Assembly: GCA_020793555.1 (NCBI GenBank)
Contig: DQIO01000277.1
Location: forward strand, 1-12,978
DNA from: Methanosarcinaceae archaeon
GTDB taxonomy: Archaea; Halobacteriota; Methanosarcinia; Methanosarcinales; Methanosarcinaceae
DNA: 12,978 nucleotides
Direction of reading: 5' to 3'
Shown here in pieces: positions 6,306 through 12,978 of this stretch. The notes beneath the pieces were generated by a model that saw nothing but the letters and a program-made list of their open reading frames with translations, searched no databases and was not told where the DNA came from. How positions within the stretch are numbered: the stretch's first letter is position 1; each line of letters starts with the position of its first letter. Made by a program: the position numbers and the translations under genes.

Positions 6306-8153
6306 ATGTGTGGAATTGTTGGATATGTTGGTGAAAAGCCTGCTGCATCTATATTGATAGATTCTTTAAAAAAACTTGAATATCGCGGGTATGACTCGGC
6401 AGGTATCTGTGTTTTAAATGATTCATTAAAAACCTACAAAACAACAGGTAAGATTGCTAACCTTGAGTCAATACTTCCGGAAGGCATTGAGGGAACGATT
6501 GGTATTGGGCACACCAGATGGGCTACACATGGGAAGCCGAACACGGTCAATTCCCATCCACATCTGTCCGGGGATGTTGCAGTGGTGCACAACGGTATTA
6601 TTGAGAATTATCTTGAACTTAAAGAGAAATTGATCGGAGATGGGTACATTTTCAAATCCGATACTGATACCGAGGTTATTGCACATTTGTTGCATTCACA
6701 TCTATATGGTGGTATTGATGGAGTGTTCAAACTGTGTGACCTTATGGTTGCAGTTCAAAAAACATTGCTGTCACTTGAGGGGTCATATGCAATTGCAGCG
6801 CTGTGTAGCAGCGACCCGGGAGTAATGGTTGTTGCACGAAAAGATAGTCCGCTTGTCATTGGTATTGGGGACGGGGAGATATTTGCGGCATCCGATGTAA
6901 CTGCGTTTTTGAAGCATACAAAGGATGTTATATTCGTTGATGATGATGAAGTTGCGTCGATACGAGCCGGCGGTAATGTCGAGTTTTTTGATGCGGATGG
7001 TAATCCGGTCACCAAAGAAACGATAAAAATAGAATGGTATATTGAAGACGCGGAAAAGGCAGGATACGAACATTTCATGCTGAAAGAGATTCATGAACAG
7101 GCAAGTTCTGTGCAAGATACGTTCGCAGGTAAGATATCGGAGATGGAAGGTGCTGTTGTTCTGGATGAATTAAATATGTCGGATGAACAGATACGGCATA
7201 TGACCCGAATTGAGATAATCGCATGTGGAACATCATGGAATGCCGGACTTGTTGGTAAATACCTGTTCGAACAACTGGCAGGCATCCATACGGATGTTGA
7301 TACGGGTTCGGAATTCAGGTACGGATACCCCGTTATATGCGGCGAGGTGCTGACAATTGCCATCACACAATCAGGTGAGACTGCAGATACTCTTGCGGCA
7401 GTGAGAGGTGCAAGATCATACGGCTGCCGCGCTATTGCGATCACAAATGTTGTTGGAAGCACGATCACACGCGAGATTGACAGTGTTCTCTATACACGTG
7501 CAGGTCCTGAAATAGGGGTTGCTGCAACAAAATCTTTCACTACCCAGTTGATTACACTTTACATGCTGGCCCTTAAATTTGCAAGAATACGCGGCAAGAT
7601 CAGTGCAGAGGATTCTAAGAATCTTCTTGTTGCACTCAAAAAGATCCCTGCGGATATCCAGAAGATATTGAACAGGAAAAAGGTCATACAGGAGTGTGCA
7701 AAACAGTTTTCTGATTCAAATGATTATTTCTTTATCGGGCGGCATTTAAATTATCCGATCGCACTGGAAGGTGCACTTAAACTCAAGGAGATATCCTACA
7801 TCCATGCCGAAGGGTATGCTGCAGGAGAACTCAAACACGGTCCTCTTGCATTGCTTACAGATAAGACGCCTGTTGTTGCTATTGCTACGAAAGGACATAC
7901 ATATGAAAAGATGCTCAGCAACATAAAGGAAGTCAAGGCGCGGGATGCTGTTGTGATTGCAGTTGCCGATGAGGATGATACCGAGATCGAGAAATATGTG
8001 GATGTTGTACTGAGAGTGCCAAAATCCCATGAATTGCTTTCCCCAATATTATCTTCTGTTGTCTTGCAATTACTTGCATATTATACTGCACTTGAGCGCG
8101 GGTGTTCGATAGATAAACCGCGTAATCTTGCAAAGAGTGTGACTGTGGAATGA
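6306..8153 (+). CDS. glmS: Glutamine-fructose-6-phosphate aminotransferase (isomerizing)
   Basis: A 615-residue cytoplasmic enzyme that makes glucosamine-6-phosphate from fructose-6-phosphate and glutamine, the entry step to UDP-GlcNAc. The class II glutaminase domain begins with the nucleophile Cys2 ([10 protein letters not shown]), exposed after Met removal, followed by RGYDSAG (27-33), GHTRWATHG (68-76), HNGIIENY (95-102) and SDTDTEV (118-124). Two SIS sugar-isomerase domains follow: the first around ACGTSWNAG (306-314) and TQSGETADT (354-362), the second around [21 protein letters not shown] (475-495) and [16 protein letters not shown] (501-516). The C-terminus is the canonical [17 protein letters not shown] at 6295-6299 is six bases upstream of ATG 6306; the GTG at 6297 would bury the catalytic Cys. 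All active-site motifs look intact. It is translated in the same frame as the preceding gene, separated by one TAG. Confidence 0.98.
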   Translation: MCGIVGYVGEKPAASILIDSLKKLEYRGYDSAGICVLNDSLKTYKTTGKIANLESILPEGIEGTIGIGHTRWATHGKPNTVNSHPHLSGDVAVVHNGIIENYLELKEKLIGDGYIFKSDTDTEVIAHLLHSHLYGGIDGVFKLCDLMVAVQKTLLSLEGSYAIAALCSSDPGVMVVARKDSPLVIGIGDGEIFAASDVTAFLKHTKDVIFVDDDEVASIRAGGNVEFFDADGNPVTKETIKIEWYIEDAEKAGYEHFMLKEIHEQASSVQDTFAGKISEMEGAVVLDELNMSDEQIRHMTRIEIIACGTSWNAGLVGKYLFEQLAGIHTDVDTGSEFRYGYPVICGEVLTIAITQSGETADTLAAVRGARSYGCRAIAITNVVGSTITREIDSVLYTRAGPEIGVAATKSFTTQLITLYMLALKFARIRGKISAEDSKNLLVALKKIPADIQKILNRKKVIQECAKQFSDSNDYFFIGRHLNYPIALEGALKLKEISYIHAEGYAAGELKHGPLALLTDKTPVVAIATKGHTYEKMLSNIKEVKARDAVVIAVADEDDTEIEKYVDVVLRVPKSHELLSPILSSVVLQLLAYYTALERGCSIDKPRNLAKSVTVE

Positions 8154-8184
8154 CGTTACTCAAGTTAGAAATATGGAGATTTTT

Positions 8185-9495
8185 ATGAAATTATTTGGTT
8201 CATCAGGGATTCGTGGAATTACAAACAAAGAGGTAACGGTTGACCTTGCGCTTAAGGTCGGTCTTGCACTTGGCAGTTCAAAGAAAAATGCTGTTATTGG
8301 AAGGGACCCTCGTATTGCAGGTGAGATGATCGAGCATGCGCTAATATCGGGTATGGTCTCTGCAGGATGCGATGTCGTGCGCGTTGGACTTGTTACAACT
8401 CCCACACTTGCACATGCTGCGCGAAATTACGATTGCGGAGTGATGGTTACAGCATCCCACAATACTTCGGAATATGTGGGTATTAAATTATGGAATCCTG
8501 ATGGGATGGCGTTTGATTCTGCACAGCAGGAAGAGATCGAGGAAATTGTTGCATCAGGCAATCCCAATCATGTTGAATGGAACAACATTGGAAATGTCAC
8601 CACAGACAGCAATGCTGTCCGCGAACATTCCGAGATGATCATGAGCCATGTAAAACAGGTGAAACCTGCTTTTTTGCGTGTTGTTCTTGATTGCGGCTGC
8701 GGGGCTGGCGGAACTATCACTCCTGATCTGCTGCGCGAGATGGGGTGTGATGTCATAACACTCAATGCACAGTTAGATGGTTATTTTCCGGCACGTAACC
8801 CCGAACCCAATGATGCAAATCTCGGGTTATTGAAAAAGGCAGTTGTGGAATTTGATGCCGGTCTTGGAATTGCGCAGGATGGGGATGCAGACAGGATGAT
8901 GGCTGTGGATGAGAATGGTGTCTTTGTAACAGGGGACGAGATGCTTGCCATCTTTGCCGGGTATGAATGCAAAGCCGGCGGGATGCTTGTCGTGCCTGTT
9001 GATACGTCCATGATCGTTGACGACGCGCTGCCGGATTCGAATGTTGTTCGAACAAGGGTGGGCGACGTGTATGTTGCTGAAGAGATAAAACGAACCCGTG
9101 CGGATTTTGGAGGCGAGCCATCAGGTAGCTGGATATTCCCTCAGGTTTCGTATTGTCCTGACGGGATATATGCTGCAGCACGGCTTATTGAGATCGTTCG
9201 GGATACCGGACTTGCTGAACTAAGGAACATGCTGCCGCAATATCCAACAAAACGCGGCACTGTTATTTGCGATAATGATGAAAAAGAGATTGTGATGAAT
9301 ATGGTCGGATCTGAAATGGGAATGCTTGGGAAGGTTACTGACATTGATGGTGTTCGCGTTGAGATGGATGATGGATGGTTGCTTGTGCGCCCATCGGGAA
9401 CGGAACCTAAGATACGCATAACTGCGGAGTCAAGAACAGGTGTGGATGAACTTTATGAGGTGGGAGAGAATATCGTAAAGGAGGCTCTCGCATGA
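8185..9495 (+). CDS. glmM: Phosphoglucosamine mutase / phosphomannomutase family protein
   Basis: A 436-residue alpha-D-phosphohexomutase, by context converting glucosamine-6-P to glucosamine-1-P. Four family motifs are present in order: phosphoserine loop TASHN at 89-93 with Ser91 as the phosphorylated residue; Mg-binding DGDADR at 232-237; sugar-binding GGEPSG at 309-314; and phosphate-binding [11 protein letters not shown] at 402-412. The phosphoserine loop continues TSEYVG, where many members have Pro after TASHN. The ATG at 8185 is chosen because GGAG at 8175-8178 lies six bases upstream and the family begins [11 protein letters not shown]; an ATG at 8173 overlaps that ribosome binding site. 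Phosphomannomutase activity cannot be excluded, since archaeal members can be bifunctional, but the position between glmS and glmU favours GlmM. Its last codons overlap the next gene by 4 nt (ATGA). Confidence 0.94.
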   Translation: MKLFGSSGIRGITNKEVTVDLALKVGLALGSSKKNAVIGRDPRIAGEMIEHALISGMVSAGCDVVRVGLVTTPTLAHAARNYDCGVMVTASHNTSEYVGIKLWNPDGMAFDSAQQEEIEEIVASGNPNHVEWNNIGNVTTDSNAVREHSEMIMSHVKQVKPAFLRVVLDCGCGAGGTITPDLLREMGCDVITLNAQLDGYFPARNPEPNDANLGLLKKAVVEFDAGLGIAQDGDADRMMAVDENGVFVTGDEMLAIFAGYECKAGGMLVVPVDTSMIVDDALPDSNVVRTRVGDVYVAEEIKRTRADFGGEPSGSWIFPQVSYCPDGIYAAARLIEIVRDTGLAELRNMLPQYPTKRGTVICDNDEKEIVMNMVGSEMGMLGKVTDIDGVRVEMDDGWLLVRPSGTEPKIRITAESRTGVDELYEVGENIVKEALA

Positions 9496-10682
9496 AAGCG
9501 GTTATTCTTGTTGCAGGTGAAGGAAAACGTATGCGTCCTTTGACGACCACACGCCCGAAGGTGATGCTTCCAATCGCCAATAAACCTATACTTGAGCACA
9601 TTGTGGATGCAGCAGTTGATGCAGGGATCAATGAGTTTGTTTTTATTACGGGATATTTTGAGGATTCAATTAAAGATCACTTTAAAGACGGTGGGAAATG
9701 GGGTGCTAAAATTGAGTATGTGCACCAGACAAAGCAGAGCGGTACGGCAGATGCTATTGGCTGCGCACGCGGGTCTGTGACCGGTCGGTTTGTAGTTCTC
9801 AATGGTGATGTGTTGATAAGTTCTGATTATCTCGCGAACCTTATTTCAAGAGAAGAGGATGCAGTACTTACCGTGAAGGAGGTTGAAAATCCATCTGATT
9901 TTGGAGTAATTGAGATATCCGGCAAGAAGGTTACGAAGATCATTGAAAAGCCGGAAGTTCCGCCAACTGATCTTGCAAATGCGGGAATATACCTGTTTGA
10001 TGATTCTATATTTGATTTTATTGACAAGACTACATTGTCTGAGAGGGGAGAGTTGGAGATCACGGATTCTTTACAGATGTTAATCGATAGCGGTGCAAAT
10101 GTGGGATACGAGATTCTGGAACATGATTGGATCGATGTCGGACGACCCTGGGATATGCTGGATGCAAATGAACTTTTGCTCGGGGAAGTCAAGGCGGAGT
10201 GCAATGGATTGGTTGAGTCGAATGCGACCCTGATCGGTGAAGTTGTTGTTGGAAAGGGGACGCTTATCCGCAATGGTGCGTACATTATTGGTCCTGTTGT
10301 TATTGGAAATGATTGTGATATTGGTCCGAATTGTTTCATCCGTCCATCAACTTCGATTGGGGACGGGGTACGTATTGGAAATGCAGTTGAGGTCAAGAAC
10401 AGTATTATTATGGACAATACTCATGTCGGTCATCTGAGTTATGTTGGTGACAGCATAGTCGGGCAGGAATGTAATTTTGGTGCAGGTACGAAGGTTGCGA
10501 ATCTTCGGCATGATGGTAAGAGTGTACGAGTTACGATAGGATACCAGTTCCTTGACTCAGGACGTAGGAAACTTGGGGTTATCATGGGCGATGGTGTGCA
10601 TACTGCGATCAATGCCAGTATAAATGTCGGAACTGTGATAGAGAGCGGCGGTTCTACGAAACCCGGGGAAGTTGTCAGATAG
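9492..10682 (+). CDS. glmU: Bifunctional glucosamine-1-P N-acetyltransferase / UDP-GlcNAc pyrophosphorylase (archaeal GlmU type)
   Basis: A 396-residue enzyme expected to acetylate glucosamine-1-P and uridylylate the product to UDP-GlcNAc. The N-terminal nucleotidyltransferase domain shows [12 protein letters not shown] (7-18), [14 protein letters not shown] (23-36), QSGTADAI (82-89), NGDV (104-107) and IEKPEVPP (151-158). [10 protein letters not shown] (183-192) matches the Sulfolobus enzyme ST0452. The C-terminal left-handed beta-helix has GHLSYVGDS (313-321), [13 protein letters not shown] (330-342) and [12 protein letters not shown] (356-367). His314, Tyr317 and Asn337 align with residues reported as important for acetyl transfer in ST0452, so this domain looks active. 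A strong AAAGGAGG (9477-9484) inside glmM and a 4-nt ATGA overlap show tight coupling. It shares extensive similarity with the gene at 5076, clearly an old duplication. It ends in TAG immediately before nine T residues. Confidence 0.93.
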   Translation: MKAVILVAGEGKRMRPLTTTRPKVMLPIANKPILEHIVDAAVDAGINEFVFITGYFEDSIKDHFKDGGKWGAKIEYVHQTKQSGTADAIGCARGSVTGRFVVLNGDVLISSDYLANLISREEDAVLTVKEVENPSDFGVIEISGKKVTKIIEKPEVPPTDLANAGIYLFDDSIFDFIDKTTLSERGELEITDSLQMLIDSGANVGYEILEHDWIDVGRPWDMLDANELLLGEVKAECNGLVESNATLIGEVVVGKGTLIRNGAYIIGPVVIGNDCDIGPNCFIRPSTSIGDGVRIGNAVEVKNSIIMDNTHVGHLSYVGDSIVGQECNFGAGTKVANLRHDGKSVRVTIGYQFLDSGRRKLGVIMGDGVHTAINASINVGTVIESGGSTKPGEVVR

Positions 10683-10691
10683 TTTTTTTTT
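10683..10691 (+). terminator. Oligo-T tract (T9) after the glm operon
   Basis: Nine consecutive T residues follow the TAG stop of glmU directly. Runs of T on the coding strand are enough for intrinsic termination by archaeal RNA polymerase. The recJ ribosome binding site begins three bases later, so this may terminate only part of the transcripts and lower recJ-pcc1 expression, or recJ may have its own start inside glmU (a TATA-like GTATAAAT lies near 10618-10625). Confidence 0.45.
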
Positions 10692-10705
10692 GTGGGTGAT
10701 GCTCT

Positions 10706-12100
10706 TTGAGTGAAAACGACAAATATAACAAAAACAACAAAAACAACAAAAACAACAAAAACAACAAAAACAACAAAAACATGGCTGAAATCCAAAAATT
10801 GACCGAGCTTGCAAAACAGGTGGCTGATGTAATATCAGGGTACAGCCATGTTCGTGTGATCTCACACAATGATGCAGACGGTATCACATCGGCTGCGATC
10901 ATCTGTCAGGCACTTCAGAGGAACAACATACAATTTCATGCTACCATTGTCAGCAGGCTGGATGAGTCTATCATTGATATGGTGAACAGTACTGCATCCG
11001 AAGGCGACCTTGTGGTGTTCTGTGATATGGGGTGCGGGCAATCTGATCTTATTGAAAAGGTATCTTTTGATGTTGTGATAATTGACCATCATCAGCCTGT
11101 GGGGGATTCACCTGCAAAGATTGCGATAAATCCACATTTTGTTGGGATCGATGGTGCAATACACCTGTCTGCATCGGGTACTACGTATATGGTTGCGCGA
11201 CAGATGGATGAGGGAAATGTTGACCTTGCGGGATTGGCAATTGCAGGTGCTGTTGGTGATAAGCAATTATTTGAATCTGCGAATCTTTCAATTTTGGATG
11301 AGGCTTTGGGGAACAATGTTATTAGTATCAAGAAAGGTCTAAAGGTTGGTTCAGGGGATGTTGCAGATGTTCTTGAATACACGAGTGAGCCATATCTTGA
11401 TATAACAGGTGACCGCAAAAAGATCGATGCTTTTTTAGATATTCTGAACATACACGGCGAAATCGGCACGATGTCTGCTGATGACCTGAAGAAACTAACA
11501 TCTGCGGTTGCTTTGAAACTTACAAAGAATGCGAGTCCTGAAGCAGTGGATGCTGCTATCGGGGATGTTTATATCCTTGATCGTGAGGCTGTACCGAATT
11601 CCTATGATTTGGTCGCAATACTGAACACATGCGGGAAGATGGATAAGAGCGGACTTGCGCTTTCTCTGTGCATGAAGGATGCGTCGGTAATTGATGAGGC
11701 GCGCGCACTTTCTGTTGATTTTCAAAAGTCTACTGTTACCAATATTAAAAAAGCCGAAGGCATGTTGCAGCAGGGTAAGAATATGTGGTATCTTAATGCA
11801 CATAATATGGAATCAACCGGTATCATCGCAAGTACGGTTGTCAGGTATATTCACCCGGATCAGCCGTTTGTTGCGATCAACGAGGTTGAGGATATTGTGA
11901 AAGTCTCCGCGCGCGGAACCCGTGCACTTATCGCGGCCGGACTTGACCTGTCGTATGCTTTGCGCGAGGGTGCAAAAGCGGTTGGTGGAAGTGGAGGCGG
12001 GCATAATATTGCTTCCGGTGCCGCAATTCCAAAGGGGAAGTCAGAGGAATTTATAAGTATTGTAGACGATATTATCGGTGAACAACTTAGAACAGATTAA
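10706..12100 (+). CDS. recJ: RecJ-like single-strand exonuclease / DHH-DHHA1 phosphoesterase with Asn/Lys-rich tail
   Basis: A 464-residue archaeal RecJ-like DHH phosphoesterase; relatives degrade single-stranded DNA or RNA and some (GAN) join the replisome. The DHH domain shows HNDADG (54-59), the metal ligand in FCDMG (105-109) and IDHHQP (126-131). The C-terminal DHHA1 domain has GGSGGGHN (427-434), the substrate-binding GGGH motif. Catalytic residues appear intact. The TTG start at 10706 is supported by GGGTGAT (10694-10700), five bases upstream. It adds a 25-residue N-terminus made almost wholly of (Asn-Lys-Asn)6 before the expected MAEIQKLTELAKQ. Starting at ATG 10781 would give a normal 439-residue protein, but the A/C-only repeat before that ATG offers no ribosome binding site. 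It is followed after 18 nt by pcc1, a pairing common in euryarchaea. Confidence 0.92.
   Translation: MSENDKYNKNNKNNKNNKNNKNNKNMAEIQKLTELAKQVADVISGYSHVRVISHNDADGITSAAIICQALQRNNIQFHATIVSRLDESIIDMVNSTASEGDLVVFCDMGCGQSDLIEKVSFDVVIIDHHQPVGDSPAKIAINPHFVGIDGAIHLSASGTTYMVARQMDEGNVDLAGLAIAGAVGDKQLFESANLSILDEALGNNVISIKKGLKVGSGDVADVLEYTSEPYLDITGDRKKIDAFLDILNIHGEIGTMSADDLKKLTSAVALKLTKNASPEAVDAAIGDVYILDREAVPNSYDLVAILNTCGKMDKSGLALSLCMKDASVIDEARALSVDFQKSTVTNIKKAEGMLQQGKNMWYLNAHNMESTGIIASTVVRYIHPDQPFVAINEVEDIVKVSARGTRALIAAGLDLSYALREGAKAVGGSGGGHNIASGAAIPKGKSEEFISIVDDIIGEQLRTD
10727..10780. repeat. Perfect 9-bp tandem repeat, AACAAAAAC x6
   Basis: Six exact copies of AACAAAAAC (54 bp) lie in frame just after the recJ start and encode Asn-Lys-Asn six times, ending at the ATG at 10781. 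Perfect identity across copies suggests recent slippage, and the unit length (a multiple of three) means copy-number change would only lengthen or shorten the tail. The opposite strand reads GTTTTTGTT x6. Confidence 0.95.
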
Positions 12101-12118
12101 GATTTGGAGTCATTGCTG

Positions 12119-12346
12119 ATGAAAATACGCGGTACCATTGAATTTAAGAGTCCCGATGCGCCGGAGATCGCAAGGACAGTGTCGTCAGCGCTTGCACCTG
12201 ATAATCTATCCAGTATGCGTACCGATGTTCGAGAGGATGTTGCAGTTGTGCATTTTTCAACGGAAAAAATCACATCGCTTATTGCGACTGTGGATGATTT
12301 CCTGATGAATGCGAAGATCGCGGAGGATGTTGAAAAACAAATTTAG
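12119..12346 (+). CDS. pcc1: KEOPS complex subunit Pcc1
   Basis: A 75-residue protein matching the small Pcc1 family (MKIRGTIEFKSPDAPEIARTV, then APDNLSSMRTDVREDVAVVHF and a C-terminal helix with VDDFLMNAKIAE). Pcc1 is the dimerising subunit of KEOPS, which makes the tRNA modification t6A with Kae1, Bud32 and Cgi121. It has the expected beta-beta-alpha-type layout: an initial strand, a helix with SPDAPEIA, two central strands and a long last helix. GGAG at 12106-12109 is nine bases before ATG 12119; upstream in-frame TTG codons (12104, 12113) are poorer choices. It lies 18 nt after recJ and is probably co-transcribed with it. It ends in two consecutive TAG codons (12344-12349), with a TGA two codons later. 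The expected neighbour rps3ae is absent downstream. Confidence 0.9.
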   Translation: MKIRGTIEFKSPDAPEIARTVSSALAPDNLSSMRTDVREDVAVVHFSTEKITSLIATVDDFLMNAKIAEDVEKQI

Positions 12347-12592
12347 TAGAAATTATGATTTATATTTCTGCATTTCAAATAAAAATTACATATGATATTA
12401 AATCATCCTATAATTTATTAGAGTAATGTTAAATAGAAATGTAATCATATGATTTTATAAATCTATGCTGTGTGGATGAAGTTAGATATAATGCAGCAGA
12501 CTAATATGAAGTCACAAGAATATTTCAACAATTATTTGTGTTGAATTAATGAATTTGTAAATGTAAAAATAAATGTTTTAATTGTACCAACT
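12347..12592. other. AT-rich intergenic region after pcc1
   Basis: No convincing gene lies in these 246 bp, which are clearly AT-richer than the preceding 12 kb. AGAAAT...ATTTCT (12348-12369) is a weak hairpin after pcc1. AATCATATGATT (12443-12454) is a perfect 12-bp palindrome that touches a TATA-like TTTTATAAAT (12453-12462). A small open frame (12476-12544, about 22 codons, MKLDIMQQTNMKSQ...) ends at a TGA in the same frame as the next gene; it may be chance, a leader peptide or a decayed 5' end. A second TATA-like AAAAATAAAT (about 12565-12574) would place a start site at about the ATG at 12593. Confidence 0.45.
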
Positions 12593-12978
12593 ATGGCAAC
12601 TACTAACGAATTGGAAATTGGATCATATTCAACCGATGATATAAAAGAGCTTATTAAAAAAGCCAATGATAATCGAAATATATTTCCAAATTCTGACAAG
12701 ACATTTACTGATGTGAACAATTTATTCATTTTGGATGAGCGTAGCCATGAACGTATTTCTTTAATCTCATCGAAATATTTACTATCTTCATTCAGTTTGG
12801 AATATTTGAAGTTATTGAACAATCTAATTGAGACAAAATATCAAACTCCTCAATTAACTTTGAGTGATTTTGACGACAGTGAAAAATTAATCGGTATAAA
12901 AAAAACGTTTTCGGAAATTCGTAATGAGCCTTTTATAATCTGGTTAATTGAAGACTGTTTAACTGAATTAAATGATAT
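12593..12978 (+). CDS. Unrecognised protein, 3' end beyond the window
   Basis: An open frame from ATG 12593 runs uninterrupted for 128 codons to the end of the window and is therefore partial. The product starts MATTNELEIGSYSTDDIKEL and is polar and acidic, rich in Asn, Ser, Leu, Ile and Lys, with predicted helical stretches (for example SLEYLKLLNNLIE at about 71-83) and no signal peptide or membrane segment in the visible part. I recognise no family or catalytic motif. There is no Shine-Dalgarno sequence; a TATA-like AAAAATAAAT about 24 bp upstream fits a leaderless transcript. Its AT-rich codon use differs from the housekeeping genes upstream, so it may belong to an accessory or acquired segment. 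An opposite-strand frame (12532-12822) competes but is closed and less protein-like. Confidence 0.6.
   Translation, partial: MATTNELEIGSYSTDDIKELIKKANDNRNIFPNSDKTFTDVNNLFILDERSHERISLISSKYLLSSFSLEYLKLLNNLIETKYQTPQLTLSDFDDSEKLIGIKKTFSEIRNEPFIIWLIEDCLTELND

Noticed and set aside
10699..10713. ATG at 10699 (ATG CTC TTT GAG TGA) as an alternative start before recJ
   Set aside because: It is a four-codon frame ending in TGA, out of frame with recJ and inside the ribosome binding region.
10727..10780. Possible CRISPR or larger repeat array
   Set aside because: Units are 9 bp with no spacers; it is a simple coding microsatellite.
10439..10902. Minus-strand frames with Phe/Val/Cys/Leu-rich repetitive tracts (FVVFVVF, CCFCCF, FLLFLLF)
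   Set aside because: These are the reverse complement of the AACAAAAAC repeat read in three frames; they look like membrane proteins only because of the repeat.
12532..12822. Minus-strand 96-codon frame at the right edge
   Set aside because: It overlaps the longer plus-strand frame that stays open to the window end and has a better promoter context; its hydrophobic C-terminus looks like antisense of AT-rich coding sequence. Not fully excluded.

Overview
The window looks like a chromosomal segment of a methanogenic euryarchaeon, most likely Methanosarcinales or a close relative such as an ANME-2 lineage. This rests on archaeal-type uS15, HisS, the RecJ-like DHH protein and Pcc1, on GGTG/GGAG-type ribosome binding sites mixed with apparently leaderless starts, and on TATA-type promoters. 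The genus cannot be fixed from the sequence alone. Every gene I can support is on the + strand. I see no tRNA, rRNA, CRISPR array, insertion sequence or transposase.

Layout. (1) 65-1333: histidyl-tRNA synthetase. (2) 1375-4195: four tightly packed, partly overlapping genes for unrecognised exported proteins. Each has one N-terminal hydrophobic segment preceded by a short [I/F]-x-D-[E/Q/R]-x-[A/G] motif and followed by an extracellular-looking domain, so this resembles a pilin-like or pseudopilin-like cassette. (3) 4196-4434: a long AT-rich leader with two operator-like palindromes and a hairpin touching the ribosome binding site, followed by ribosomal protein uS15 (4435-4893) and a hairpin plus T-tract terminator. 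(4) 5076-10682: a four-gene UDP-GlcNAc operon, led by a probable leaderless promoter. It holds a GlmU-like nucleotidyltransferase with a degraded acetyltransferase site, GlmS, GlmM, and a second GlmU-like enzyme with an intact acetyltransferase site. (5) 10706-12346: a RecJ-like DHH/DHHA1 phosphoesterase with a translated (Asn-Lys-Asn)6 tail, then the KEOPS subunit Pcc1. (6) 12347-12978: a visibly AT-richer stretch with a 246-bp gap and the start of an unrecognised gene that runs off the end.

How they work together. GlmS makes glucosamine-6-P from fructose-6-P and glutamine, GlmM converts it to glucosamine-1-P, and the second GlmU-like protein acetylates and uridylylates it to UDP-GlcNAc, a precursor for archaeal N-glycans and cell-surface polysaccharide. 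The exported proteins of region 2 carry many N-glycosylation sequons (eight in the largest), so they could be recipients of such glycans; that link is inference. HisS, uS15 and Pcc1 (tRNA t6A synthesis) are translation genes. In many euryarchaea uS15, the RecJ-like gene, pcc1 and rps3ae are neighbours; here the glm operon lies between uS15 and recJ, and rps3ae does not follow pcc1 within the window.

The most interesting points are the pilin-like cassette, the split between the two GlmU paralogues, the 9-bp in-frame repeat at the start of recJ, and the regulatory architecture in front of rps15.
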